NCBI GenBank assembly: GCA_027324025.1
Contig: DAHVYW010000128.1
Location: forward strand, 1 to 51,462
Direction of reading: 5' to 3'
Origin: JAJZQD01 sp021847735
GTDB taxonomy: Bacteria; Bacillota; Thermincolia; Thermincolales; UBA2595
DNA: 51,462 nt
The position numbers and the translations under genes are program-made. The notes under the pieces were generated by a model. The model was given only the letters and a program-made list of their open reading frames with translations. It was not told the DNA's origin and did not search any database. Shown piece by piece: positions 8,627 to 16,586 of the stretch; the stretch's first letter is position 1; each line of letters starts with the position of its first letter.

Positions 8627-8977
8627 ATGGGTACACGTAAAATAGCACCAAATATCAACTGTAACTACAACTATCATTATATTATGCCTATGAGTATGCC
8701 CCCGTATGGCCCCGCAGGGATGCCTGGTATGATGGGGGGCTGCCCCTGCCCAGGCCCGGGGATGGAAATGCCGGGGATGATGCCTGGAATGCCGATGGGT
8801 GGAATGACACCGGGAATGACACCGGGAATGCCAGACCCGATGCCCTATGATGGAACAGACCCCCCCGTTGACCCGTTTTTCTTCGGCTTCGGATTCCCGT
8901 TTTTCGGAAGACATTTCTTCTCACCATTTTTCTTCCCGTTTTTCCCGTTTTTCCCGTTTTTCTTCCCGCGGTTTTAA
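8627..8977 (+). CDS. Low-complexity Met/Gly/Pro- and Phe/Pro-rich protein, putative coat component
   Basis: This 116-residue protein has a strong AAGGAGG ribosome site. After a short N-terminus rich in Asn/Tyr comes a Met/Gly/Pro/Cys-rich stretch with tandem PGM units (about residues 20-70). A linker follows, then a C-terminal block of Phe and Pro only, broken by Gly/Arg (about 84-116). The DNA holds 12-base and 9-base tandem repeats behind these blocks. No known domain is recognisable. Its position after the ligase cluster and the sigma-K-like promoter suggest a structural spore-coat or exosporium protein, possibly a substrate of the ligases; this is inference. The high Met content is unusual. 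Confidence 0.7.
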   Translation: MGTRKIAPNINCNYNYHYIMPMSMPPYGPAGMPGMMGGCPCPGPGMEMPGMMPGMPMGGMTPGMTPGMPDPMPYDGTDPPVDPFFFGFGFPFFGRHFFSPFFFPFFPFFPFFFPRF

Positions 8978-8995
8978 TGGCCTAATACTAGAAAA

Positions 8996-9030
8996 GCGCG
9001 CGTAGTTCAGTTCCCTATGGGCGCGTTTTT
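8996..9030 (+). terminator. Intrinsic terminator after the Met/Phe-rich gene
   Basis: CGCGC (8997-9001) pairs with GCGCG (9021-9025), followed by five T residues. It lies about 20 bases after the stop codon. Confidence 0.6.
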
Positions 9031-9040
9031 CCTGAAGGAC

Positions 9041-9071
9041 AAAAAGGGCACTCCCACCGGAGTGCTTTTTT
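9041..9071. terminator. Bidirectional terminator between the + strand island and murF
   Basis: GCACTCC (9048-9054) and GGAGTGC (9059-9065) form a 7-bp stem with a 4-base loop. Six T residues follow on the + strand. On the - strand the T-run corresponds to five A residues at 9041-9045. It serves the convergent genes on both sides. Confidence 0.75.
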
Positions 9072-9090
9072 CTGGCCTTGCTTTCCGAAA

Positions 9091-10476
9091 TTAATTGGCC
9101 TTAAGGCTAGTTACCAATTGTTCCATATATGCCCCCCGGGAACCCTTGATCAGCACTACTGAATCCTTGGGCAGATTTGCTTTTAGAAAGGCTACCGCCT
9201 GTTTTTTCCAGGCAAAGGACCAGATTTTCATACTCTTTGATGTTTTGGCTGCCCCGTTGGCAATTTCCTTGGCCAGCCCACCCACTGTGACAAGCCAGTT
9301 AATTTTTACCTCAGCAGCCTTTTTCCCTACCCTACGGTGGTTCTTCGGTGCATCAGGTCCCTGCTCCAGCATGTTGCCGAGTACCGCAATGCTGGTCTTG
9401 CCCTTCGCCATGGTTGACAACACCTCAAGTCCTGCTTCCATTGAATCGGGGTTAGCATTATATGTATCATTAATCAAAGTACAGTTGTTAATGCCTTTAC
9501 TAATCTGCAGCCTCATATGCGGTTTCCGGTATTTCGCCAGCCCCTGCTGAATTGACTTGACATTAAACTTACAATTACGTGCCACCGCAATAGCTGCAAG
9601 GGCATTGTAAACATTGTGCTTCCCAAAAGTGGGAATGAAAAACTGGCATTCCTGATTATCCAGGTTTACGGTAAAGGAAGTCCCTTTCTCACTATAGACA
9701 ATGTCTCCGGCCATGAAGTCGGCCTTGTTTTCTAAACCGTAATATACTATTTTTCCCTTAAAACCGGATTTATCAATTTTGGCGGTGCCGGGGTCGTCGG
9801 CATTTAAAACCAGGTACCCGTCATCAGGGACCCCCTCCAATATGCCGGCTTTCTCCAGAATCACGTTTTCAAAACTGCCCAAAGGCCCAACATGTCCCGG
9901 GCCGACGTGGGTAATCACCCCGACTTTGGGCCGGACAATCCTCGCCTGTTTGCCGATATGTCCCGGCCGGTTCATCCCTATTTCAAAAACAGCTGCCTGA
10001 TAACCCCATTTCAGACGGAGAATGTGGGACGGCAAAAAGTCAGGAAGATTCATGTTTCCGACGGTTTTTAGCACCTTCCATTTCCTCCGGAAGATAGAGG
10101 TAATCATCTCTTTGGTGGTTGTTTTGCCAGATGTCCCGGTAACCCCGATCACAGGTATGTCATATAAATCACGGTAAAAACTGACAGCGCGCCAAAATGC
10201 ATCCTTTACCTTGGGGACAGAAATCACGACCATACCCTCATCTTCGAAGGGCATTACTCTTTTATGTTTGGAAACCACTACCCCCACAGCGCCGTTTTTC
10301 ACGGCCTCCAATATGTTGAGATCGCCTCCTTTGCCGCCCTTAACGTCAAAGTAAAGCAGCCCCGGTATCACTTTGGTACACCTGCACATAATACCCTTAA
10401 TTGCAGTACTGGCTTTTCCATTTTTCAGGCTTCCGCCTAAAACCTCACATAACGAACCTGCCGTAACCCTTGGCAT
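9091..10476 (-). CDS. murF: UDP-N-acetylmuramoyl-tripeptide--D-alanyl-D-alanine ligase MurF
   Basis: The protein has 461 residues, the usual length for MurF. It adds D-Ala-D-Ala to UDP-MurNAc-tripeptide in the cytoplasm. The N-terminal domain is followed by the ATP loop GVTGTSGKTTTKEM near residue 115, then the Mur-ligase FEIGMNRPG and ADDPG segments, NDTYNANPDSM near 330, and the C-terminal GSRGAYMEQLV. The ATG has an AAGGGTGG site. It is isolated from the other cell-wall genes, which is uncommon for MurF. It could be a second copy serving spore peptidoglycan, but nothing in the sequence proves that. Confidence 0.9.
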   Translation of the reverse strand: MPRVTAGSLCEVLGGSLKNGKASTAIKGIMCRCTKVIPGLLYFDVKGGKGGDLNILEAVKNGAVGVVVSKHKRVMPFEDEGMVVISVPKVKDAFWRAVSFYRDLYDIPVIGVTGTSGKTTTKEMITSIFRRKWKVLKTVGNMNLPDFLPSHILRLKWGYQAAVFEIGMNRPGHIGKQARIVRPKVGVITHVGPGHVGPLGSFENVILEKAGILEGVPDDGYLVLNADDPGTAKIDKSGFKGKIVYYGLENKADFMAGDIVYSEKGTSFTVNLDNQECQFFIPTFGKHNVYNALAAIAVARNCKFNVKSIQQGLAKYRKPHMRLQISKGINNCTLINDTYNANPDSMEAGLEVLSTMAKGKTSIAVLGNMLEQGPDAPKNHRRVGKKAAEVKINWLVTVGGLAKEIANGAAKTSKSMKIWSFAWKKQAVAFLKANLPKDSVVLIKGSRGAYMEQLVTSLKAN

Positions 10477-10506
10477 TTTACCACCCTTTCCGCACGAAAC
10501 CTGGAA

Positions 10507-10866
10507 CTATACTTTACCGCTTTGTTCCAGGTCCGCTCCGGTATTTCCCCCGAACATACCCGGGTTAAGGGCCAATAGGTTCCCTGACAGCAGCAACAGA
10601 ATCAGGATTAGGAACAACGTAAACGCCAAGTTGAGGGAAAAAGTCACGGGACCGGTGACGGTGTTCACGGTAACGGCGCTGTCACCCCCTCCTGGTGCCG
10701 AGAAAACCTTACTCATTGTATAAACGGCCTCCTTCCCCGGCTGGCTTGTCAAAAGTTGAATGAGGCTCAAAACCCCGTCTGTTACGACCTGTCCGTTCAA
10801 ACCCAAATAGGGCTTAACTCCCTGAAGCAGCGGGACAACATTAGGGTTAATCGGAACATTGCTCAT
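10507..10866 (-). CDS. Small single-pass membrane protein of unknown function
   Basis: This 119-residue protein has a perfect AGGAGG ribosome site 7 bases from the ATG. The N-terminal half is amphipathic (segments around PLLQGVKPYLGLNG and GVLSLIQLLTS). A Thr/Val-rich stretch and one strongly hydrophobic helix near residues 72-98 follow, with a short Gly/Asn-rich tail. I do not recognise the family. It lies 30 bases upstream of murF in the same direction, so co-transcription is likely. Confidence 0.65.
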   Translation of the reverse strand: MSNVPINPNVVPLLQGVKPYLGLNGQVVTDGVLSLIQLLTSQPGKEAVYTMSKVFSAPGGGDSAVTVNTVTGPVTFSLNLAFTLFLILILLLLSGNLLALNPGMFGGNTGADLEQSGKV

Positions 10867-10971
10867 TTTTTTGCCTCCTAACCATTTTGTTTGTAAATAT
10901 CTATTACATAGTATGAATAAATCAATAAATCGTTCCTAATTTAAAGACAAAAAGGCGTCCAGCATGGCCGG

Positions 10972-11008
10972 GGAAAGAAAAAACGCACATCGATAAAATG
11001 TGCGTTTC
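10972..11008 (-). terminator. Intrinsic terminator of the hydrogenase-tatA operon
   Basis: AAACGCACA (10981-10989) pairs with TGTGCGTTT (10999-11007). On the - strand the stem is followed by TTTTTTCTTTC. It lies just beyond repeat copy 2 and the tatA stop. Confidence 0.75.
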
Positions 11009-11021
11009 AGTCGTTTTTTAT

Positions 11022-11134
11022 CCCAATTCCAAGACTCCACCTTCTAGAAGGTGGAGTCTCCACTTTTCTGCTTTAGTGGGGGTAGAGTCCCCCACTGAAG
11101 TTTCGATGTTCAGCTTTAGCTGAACGAGTTCACT
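11022..11134 (+). repeat. 113-nt three-hairpin repeat, copy 2
   Basis: Same element as at 8426 and 16446, with two substitutions (T to C in the spacer after the first palindrome, C to T in the second hairpin). The second change converts a C-G pair to a T-G wobble, so the fold is kept. The left flank is TTTAT. The right end overlaps the tatA reading frame and supplies its TGA stop (11130-11132). Confidence 0.8.
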
Positions 11135-11306
11135 TCTCTCCGGAGGCTTCCTCTTTTAAATCCTTGCTTATTTCAGTGGCAGCCTTCTTAAATTCATTAA
11201 TACTTTTGCCTAAGGATTTGCCAATATCGGGCAGTTTACCGGGGCCAAAGATTATTAACGCTATCACCAGAATTAGAATAATTTCAGGAATTCCCAAACC
11301 CATCAT
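11130..11306 (-). CDS. tatA: Sec-independent translocase subunit TatA (copy 1)
   Basis: This 58-residue protein shows the TatA/TatE pattern: a short N-terminus MMGLGIPEI, one transmembrane helix (LILVIALIIFGPGKLPDIG with the FGPxKLP hinge), then an amphipathic helix with SLGKSINEFKKA and a short charged tail. It starts at one of two adjacent ATGs (11306 or 11303) behind a GGGGGGAA site. It is the last gene of the hydrogenase operon and would help export the Tat-signal small subunit and FeS protein. A second TatA lies next to TatC at 29738. The stop codon and two bases of the last codon belong to repeat copy 2. Confidence 0.9.
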   Translation of the reverse strand: MMGLGIPEIILILVIALIIFGPGKLPDIGKSLGKSINEFKKAATEISKDLKEEASGEK

Positions 11307-11350
11307 ATTAATTCCCCCCTTACTTAATAAATTCGGAAAACGAAATGCTA

Positions 11351-12229
11351 TTAAGCCGCCAGCAAAACTACGTATCTGAGGAAAAACCCGCCAAACAGCA
11401 CCAACAATGCAGAAATCAGGGCCAGCTTACCGGTTGCCTCGTTATGGCGCTGTAAGTTGTACCTTTGAATGCTCAACGGCAGTAACAGGCCTACCAGGAT
11501 GAAGCCTACCCAGAAAAACACCGCATAACTGCCAAACATCAGGTTCTTCACTAACCCTGCTGCTCCTGAAGAAAAGAGCAAAGCGGCAAACAACAGAGCC
11601 ACCACTGCTAATTCAATTTTGATTAACAGATTGTCTCCCTTTTCCAGGCGGGCAATGACTTTGCTATCTACAGTGCTGCTAAAGGCTATGATGACCATGA
11701 TTGCCGCTATCCCGGTGGACGTAGCCGACAAGACGAAAAGCACCGGCAGCAGCGGGGTATCTGCCCATACAGGTTCGGAAGTAGCTGCCAATAGCACCCC
11801 GGTGTAAACAGCTATCAACAACGCGAAAGGCATTCCGACAATCCCTATTTTTCGGCGGAGATTATCATTCCCGGATTTAGATAACCACATCAGCGGGTAG
11901 GCAATGCCGCAAATTAGGATAAAACCGACCAGCAGCCAGACACCTAGGGACATTGCCGAACCGGGCTGAAAAATAAGGCCCTTGTTCAGCGGACCGTTCT
12001 GAAACATTAGGTGCCAAAACTTCAATGGTTTGCCGAGATCCAGAAGCAGCATTAACATCCCTAGGCAGATGGGACCCAGCACCACGTAAGAGCCTATTTC
12101 CGCAACATGCCTGTACTTACCTTTACCGACGATATCTGCGATTACCGCTATGTAGTAAGCGGCTGCGCTCATACCACCCAGAAATAAATACAAGGCGATG
12201 GAAAAACCCCAGTTTAGCTCATTAGTCAT
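11351..12229 (-). CDS. NrfD/PsrC-family (HybB-like) hydrogenase membrane subunit
   Basis: This 292-residue integral membrane protein has about eight hydrophobic helices and the NrfD-family opening GFSIALYLFLGGMSAAAYY. These quinone-reactive subunits pass electrons from a periplasm-facing FeS subunit to menaquinone and carry no haem. It overlaps the upstream FeS gene by 8 bases, so translation is coupled. The pairing of FeS protein and NrfD next to a [NiFe] hydrogenase is the HybA/HybB arrangement of group 1 uptake hydrogenases. No haem b subunit is seen in the locus. Confidence 0.88.
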   Translation of the reverse strand: MTNELNWGFSIALYLFLGGMSAAAYYIAVIADIVGKGKYRHVAEIGSYVVLGPICLGMLMLLLDLGKPLKFWHLMFQNGPLNKGLIFQPGSAMSLGVWLLVGFILICGIAYPLMWLSKSGNDNLRRKIGIVGMPFALLIAVYTGVLLAATSEPVWADTPLLPVLFVLSATSTGIAAIMVIIAFSSTVDSKVIARLEKGDNLLIKIELAVVALLFAALLFSSGAAGLVKNLMFGSYAVFFWVGFILVGLLLPLSIQRYNLQRHNEATGKLALISALLVLFGGFFLRYVVLLAA

Positions 12230-13097
12230 CTTTATTCACCCCTTTTGAACCGGCGACGGCCTCTTCATCGGCCTTAAAGATATTACGCAACGGCGATGAA
12301 ACAAGGAAGCCGGCCATTGCCAAACCGCTAAACCACTTTAGCAGTGAGTCACCTGTGGCAGGTTTTGGCTTACCTGGAATACCGTTGGCACCTGGTTCCT
12401 CTGGCATTACATAAATCACTTTCAGACCACCCAATTCCTTTTGCCCGTAAACGACCGCATTGGGAGCGCCGTTTGTTTTAAGCAGTTCAACCCGTTTTTG
12501 GGCTTTGGCCATCAAGTCGTCGTAGTTGCCAAATTCTATTGCCCCTGCAGGACAAGCCTCCGCGCAAGCCGTAATTTTGCCTTCCCCCAAGCGTTTCTCA
12601 CAGAAGGTGCATTTTCTGGCTGTCCCTGTTTCTTCGCTCTTGCCTGGAACTTTAAAAGGACACGCCAGTACACAATACCCGCACCCAATACAGGTTTCCT
12701 GATCAATCAGGACAATTCCGTCATCCCTTTTACGGGCAGCCCCCGTAGGGCACACGGCTACACAACTGGCCTGGTTGCAGTGCATACACTGAATTTTCGT
12801 GTTGTTCTTCAGGGATTTGTCTGTTGGCTGCCCGAATTTAACCGTGGTCCAGGTACTGCCATTTGTTACCGGCGAGTACTGGTAGGTATCCGGCAAACCG
12901 TTGGCCTTCTTACAGGCAATGGCACAGCTCAAACAACCGATACACTTCGACGAGTCATTCAGCATCGCCTTTGCCCCCAAGGCCGGAATTCCTGCCGGGG
13001 CATTTTGAGCGGCCGCGCCGGGGCTTATCCCGCCTACCAATGAACCGGCAGCCACTAAACCGGATAACTTTAGAAATGTTCTCCGGTTTATACCCAT
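12222..13097 (-). CDS. Tat-exported four-cluster ferredoxin subunit (HybA-like)
   Basis: This 291-residue protein begins with a Tat signal (NRRTFLKLSG then a hydrophobic stretch). Four cysteine groups follow, as in DmsB/HybA electron-transfer subunits: CIGCLSCAIACKK, CMHCNQASCVAVCP, CIGCGYCVLACP, and a C-x2-C...C-x3-C set around KCTFCEKR. A hydrophobic helix near the C-terminus (GLAMAGFLVSS) may anchor it. It would carry electrons from the hydrogenase to the NrfD-type subunit. The start was set at ATG 13097 because AAGGGAG lies 8 bases upstream; the GTG 18 bases earlier falls inside that ribosome site. Confidence 0.9.
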   Translation of the reverse strand: MGINRRTFLKLSGLVAAGSLVGGISPGAAAQNAPAGIPALGAKAMLNDSSKCIGCLSCAIACKKANGLPDTYQYSPVTNGSTWTTVKFGQPTDKSLKNNTKIQCMHCNQASCVAVCPTGAARKRDDGIVLIDQETCIGCGYCVLACPFKVPGKSEETGTARKCTFCEKRLGEGKITACAEACPAGAIEFGNYDDLMAKAQKRVELLKTNGAPNAVVYGQKELGGLKVIYVMPEEPGANGIPGKPKPATGDSLLKWFSGLAMAGFLVSSPLRNIFKADEEAVAGSKGVNKDD

Positions 13098-13117
13098 ATT
13101 TCTCACTCCCTTCACAA

Positions 13118-13585
13118 CTAGTTTAAACTAGCCGAATCGTGTATTTCACAAATAACAAGATCAATTATCCGGGGTACCAGGGATGCCAGGTCGGGGGTCA
13201 GTTCCATCCCCCATGAAATGTCTTTTGGTTGAATTCCGATAATGACCGTTTCCGGACAGCGGTCTAAAAACCTGGCAATTTTCAGGGTGTCAAAGAGGTC
13301 TACCTGATGTAAGGAGGTTTTGTGTTCCCTCAACTGACCCTTTACTTCATCGGCATTAAAGCGAAATACTGTGCCCGGCCGATCCCCGGCATCAATAGCA
13401 TCTACGATGATAAGCTTGTCGGCTTCTTCAATAACTTCCAGCAAATCGATGCCGGAAACGCCTCCGTTGACCAGCTTAACATTGTTCGGCAGAAGCATTC
13501 GTTCCATTGCTCCGATTACATGTACACCTATACCCTCATCCTTTAGTAAAACATTACCAACGCCGAGAATTAATATCCTGTTCAT
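13118..13585 (-). CDS. [NiFe] hydrogenase maturation endopeptidase (HyaD/HybD family)
   Basis: This 155-residue protein opens MNRILILGVGNVLLKDEG, the family signature whose Glu binds nickel. Further landmarks are VDAIDAG and a histidine in TSLHQVD. It removes the C-terminal peptide of the large subunit after nickel insertion, and the target motif is present in the gene just upstream. The start at 13585 follows GGAG and matches the family's N-terminus; an ATG at 13597 is possible. It lies between the large subunit and FeS genes, 30 bases from the former. No hyp genes are in the window. Confidence 0.9.
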   Translation of the reverse strand: MNRILILGVGNVLLKDEGIGVHVIGAMERMLLPNNVKLVNGGVSGIDLLEVIEEADKLIIVDAIDAGDRPGTVFRFNADEVKGQLREHKTSLHQVDLFDTLKIARFLDRCPETVIIGIQPKDISWGMELTPDLASLVPRIIDLVICEIHDSASLN

Positions 13586-13615
13586 GTTTTTCTCCATAGT
13601 CCCCGTTATCGTTGA

Positions 13616-15163
13616 CTAGATTACCCTGAATTTTAATATTTCGTTGGTTTCCGGATGAATCAAATGGACAGCGCAGGCAATACAGGGATCGAAGGAACGG
13701 ACAATCCGCACAACATTGAGGGGATTCTTGGGGTCAGGTACAGGCGCCCCAATCAAAGCCTGCTCAACAGGTCCCTTTACTCCTTTGTCGTCCCTGGGCG
13801 AACAATTCCACGTGGTCGGGACAACACACTGGTAGCGTTTACTCTTTCCGTTTTCGATTTCCACAAAGTGTCCCAGCGCGCCTCTGGCAGCCTCAACAAG
13901 GCCCATGCCCTTACCGGACTGAGGTACTGCTTTTTCGTTACATACCGGCTTGCCTGGCTTTAATTCACCCAGCCAGTTCAACATTCCCTCAGCCACCATT
14001 TTGCATTCATAAGCCCTGGCTGCATGACGGGCTACTGCCGAAGGCCACGCTCCGACCTTGGTCACCAGGTCCATGAACCCTTTGTCCTGGGTTACCAGCA
14101 TCCTGGCCAGAGGACCGACTTCCATAGGTTGATTGTCATATCTGGGAGCCTTAAGCCATGAATAGGCACCTTCTTTGGTTGGTTCCGGGTTTGTCTCACC
14201 CTCTGATGGGTGTTTCCCTGTCCCACTGTCCTTGTACCATGAATATTTAACATATTCTGCAATCTTATTCGGGTCGAGGGGGTTTACCTGGCCAATATTC
14301 CCGCCGAAAATAGTCCCTGATTTCAGGAAGCGGTTGGTGTAATCGCCGGATTTCCCCTGGTCGAAGTTCCCGTAAGCGAGGAAATTACCGCATCCGAAAC
14401 CAATTTTGGCATCATGAATCGGCTTAAGTGGCCCGGTGCCAAAGAGTAGAACATCCTTCAAGTAAACATTATTGACAAAATCGATCAATTCCAGGAGACG
14501 GCTGCGGAATGCAGCAATCCGGTCCGGCGTCGGTTGAATCGTAACTCCGCCGGCGACAAAGGTGGTATGGTGGGGCATTTTGCCGCCGAAAATGGCCAGC
14601 ATTTCCTGTCCCTTTTTCCGCATCTCCAGAGCCTGAATATAATGGTATACGGCTGTTGTGACTATTTCAGGGTCGTTGACGCAAAACTGGTCCGGGTTGT
14701 ACCGCGGGGTTAACGGTGAAGTGTCACCCGTTTTGACCAATCCCACTATCTTATCCTTAACCTTAAGTAGTTCCGGGCTGCTTCCCTTGTACCCGGCTAT
14801 TGCCATTATATCCAGATAATCGAGGGCGGCCAGATGATAGAAATGTAGAATATGAGAAGCTACAAAGTTACTACCTGCCACCAGGTTCCGGATAATCCGC
14901 CCGTTATCAGGCACTTCTGCGCCAAAGGCCATGTCAAGGTTCTGAACTGAAGCATGGGCGTGTTCAGCCGGGCAGACTCCGCAAATACGCTGAGTAATAA
15001 CCCCGGCATCACGGGGGTCTCTGCCCTCTAAAATCACCTCAAACCCACGCCAAAGAGTTCCTGCAGCTCTAGCATCGACGACTTTTCCACCGTCTACTTC
15101 CACTTCAATTCTTAAGTGACCCTCAATCCTGGTGATAGGGTCTATGACAATCTTTTGTGCCAA
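13616..15163 (-). CDS. [NiFe] hydrogenase large subunit, group 1 uptake type
   Basis: This 515-residue catalytic subunit shows the N-terminal nickel site RICGVCPAEHAHA near residue 60 and the C-terminal site DPCIACAVH. The latter is followed by 15 residues that the maturation protease should remove. It oxidises H2 at the outer membrane face together with the small subunit. All four nickel ligands are cysteines, so it is not a selenocysteine enzyme. The start is TTG at 15163 with GGGGGTG upstream; no ATG is near. It follows the small subunit by only 3 bases. It has no Tat signal and would be co-exported with the small subunit. Confidence 0.95.
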   Translation of the reverse strand: MAQKIVIDPITRIEGHLRIEVEVDGGKVVDARAAGTLWRGFEVILEGRDPRDAGVITQRICGVCPAEHAHASVQNLDMAFGAEVPDNGRIIRNLVAGSNFVASHILHFYHLAALDYLDIMAIAGYKGSSPELLKVKDKIVGLVKTGDTSPLTPRYNPDQFCVNDPEIVTTAVYHYIQALEMRKKGQEMLAIFGGKMPHHTTFVAGGVTIQPTPDRIAAFRSRLLELIDFVNNVYLKDVLLFGTGPLKPIHDAKIGFGCGNFLAYGNFDQGKSGDYTNRFLKSGTIFGGNIGQVNPLDPNKIAEYVKYSWYKDSGTGKHPSEGETNPEPTKEGAYSWLKAPRYDNQPMEVGPLARMLVTQDKGFMDLVTKVGAWPSAVARHAARAYECKMVAEGMLNWLGELKPGKPVCNEKAVPQSGKGMGLVEAARGALGHFVEIENGKSKRYQCVVPTTWNCSPRDDKGVKGPVEQALIGAPVPDPKNPLNVVRIVRSFDPCIACAVHLIHPETNEILKFRVI

Positions 15164-15166
15164 CTG

Positions 15167-16273
15167 TTACACCCCCTTGTTTTGAGATTTGTCTTTGGCT
15201 TTATCTTTAGTTTTTTCGTTGGCCAGGTAAATCCCTCCGGCAGCTGCGGCAGCCCCGGCTACAGCACCGCCAAGGCTGGCCCCGAAGGTGCCGATAGCGC
15301 CTGTGCGCTTGTCTGTTTCCGCCGCCTTAATCGTTTTGGCCACCTCGGGTATCGCTTCATAAAGGGGTGTTTGGGGAAAGGTAGGCTCCACACAGCCTGC
15401 ACACGGGGAGCCGGCGGAAATACAGAAGTTGACCCCGCTGTTCCATAAACGGTGCGGGCAGTCCGCCGAAGTTATCGGCCCCCGGCAGCCTTTGGCGCCC
15501 ATACAGCCTTCAATATCCGGAAGTTCTTCACCCAGGTTTTTAATAAATTGGCCTTGCTCATATCCTCCCCGCCGTGGGCAGTTTTCGTGAATCAGTCTGC
15601 CGTAGAACAGTTTAGGCCTGTTATACTGGTCTAAGGCCGGAACCTGTCCAAACAGTAAAATATTGACTACTGTACCAACCAGCCAGTCCGGATGGGCCGG
15701 GCAGCCGGGAATATTAACTACAGTACCCCCGATAACGTCTTTCAAACCTTTACAGCCGGTGGGGTTGGGCCCGGCAGCGGGAACTCCTCCAAAGGAAGCG
15801 CAGGTTCCCAAGGCCACTTTGTAAGCCGCACCTTCGGCCACTTTTTGAACCATACTCAGGAAGGTTTTCCCACCAATCTTGCAGTAAATACCGTCATCCT
15901 TAGTGGGAATAGCCCCTTCCACAACCATTACATATTTGCCCTTAAATTGCTTGATGGCATCGTCCAGACCCTGTTCGGCCACTTCGCCGCTGGCGGCCAT
16001 CAGTGTCTCATGGTACTTGACAGAAAGCCTGTCCAACACCAGTTCGGCCACTGACGGGTAGTTGGAGTTGGCAAAGGAGACAGTGCATCCGGTGCATTCC
16101 GCCCCATGCAGCCAAATCACGGGCAGCTTTTTTGAGGCCACCTGTTCCAGGGCGCTGGCGATTTGAGGTACATACATCTCTGAGAGCCCTAGCAGTACTG
16201 CAATGCTGGAACTGTACTTTATAAAATCCCTTCTGCTGAATTCTTTCTTAAACATCTTTTCCAGTTCAAACAT
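15167..16273 (-). CDS. [NiFe] hydrogenase small subunit with Tat signal
   Basis: The protein has 368 residues from the chosen start. A Tat motif SRRDFIK and a hydrophobic stretch are followed by GAECTGCTVS (proximal cluster), GTCASFGG and IPGCPAHPDW. The cysteines of medial and distal clusters follow (ENCPRRGGYE, GCMGAKGCRGP, CPHRLWNSGVNFC, CAGCVEP), as in group 1 enzymes. The C-terminus has a Gly/Ala-rich membrane helix and a Lys-rich end. The ATG at 16273 is preferred because GGGAGG lies 13 bases upstream. The ATG pair at 16309 has no ribosome site and sits beside a terminator-like hairpin. It is first gene of the hydrogenase operon. Confidence 0.92.
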   Translation of the reverse strand: MFELEKMFKKEFSRRDFIKYSSSIAVLLGLSEMYVPQIASALEQVASKKLPVIWLHGAECTGCTVSFANSNYPSVAELVLDRLSVKYHETLMAASGEVAEQGLDDAIKQFKGKYVMVVEGAIPTKDDGIYCKIGGKTFLSMVQKVAEGAAYKVALGTCASFGGVPAAGPNPTGCKGLKDVIGGTVVNIPGCPAHPDWLVGTVVNILLFGQVPALDQYNRPKLFYGRLIHENCPRRGGYEQGQFIKNLGEELPDIEGCMGAKGCRGPITSADCPHRLWNSGVNFCISAGSPCAGCVEPTFPQTPLYEAIPEVAKTIKAAETDKRTGAIGTFGASLGGAVAGAAAAAGGIYLANEKTKDKAKDKSQNKGV

Positions 16274-16310
16274 GAAATCATAGACACCTCCCTGCTTTTT
16301 TTTCATCATT

Positions 16311-16386
16311 AAAATAAAAACGGGTTAACTGACTTGTTATGCCACCGCCTTTCAGGCACTAAATTCCCGGAGTAACAAGGTAACCC
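16311..16386 (-). terminator. Terminator-like hairpin in the hydrogenase leader
   Basis: On the - strand GGGTTA-C-CTTGTTA (16386-16373) pairs with TAACAAG-5 nt-TAACCC (16339-16322) around a 33-base loop. G then TTTTTATTTT follows. It sits downstream of the sigma-54 promoter and about 40 bases before the small-subunit start, so it may act as an attenuator. It could instead terminate read-through from the upstream regulator gene. A competing TAACAA lies at 16403-16408. Confidence 0.5.
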
Positions 16387-16445
16387 ATTAGCAGTCGGGC
16401 TCTAACAACAATGTTCTCCCCGGAATTTCGGCCTTTTAGGTTTAT

Positions 16446-16558
16446 CCCAATTCCAAGACTCCACCTTCTAGAAGGTGGAGTTTCCACTTTTCTGCTTCAG
16501 TGGGGGTAGAGTCCCCCACTGAAGTTTCGATGTTCAGCTTTAGCTGAACGAGTTCACT
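16446..16558 (+). repeat. 113-nt three-hairpin repeat, copy 3
   Basis: It is identical over all 113 bases to copy 1 at 8426-8538. The left flank is TTTAT. The copy lies in the hydrogenase leader between the sigma-54 promoter and the terminator-like hairpin, in the orientation opposite to transcription. Hydrogenase mRNA would therefore carry its complement, which can form the same three hairpins. Confidence 0.8.
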
Positions 16559-16586
16559 GCCTAATAATAATCTAAACTATTATCTA

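Noticed and set aside
8537..8914. His-rich open frame on the - strand
   Set aside because: The His/Arg pattern is the reverse reading of the Met/Gly/Pro repeats of the + strand gene, which has the ribosome site.
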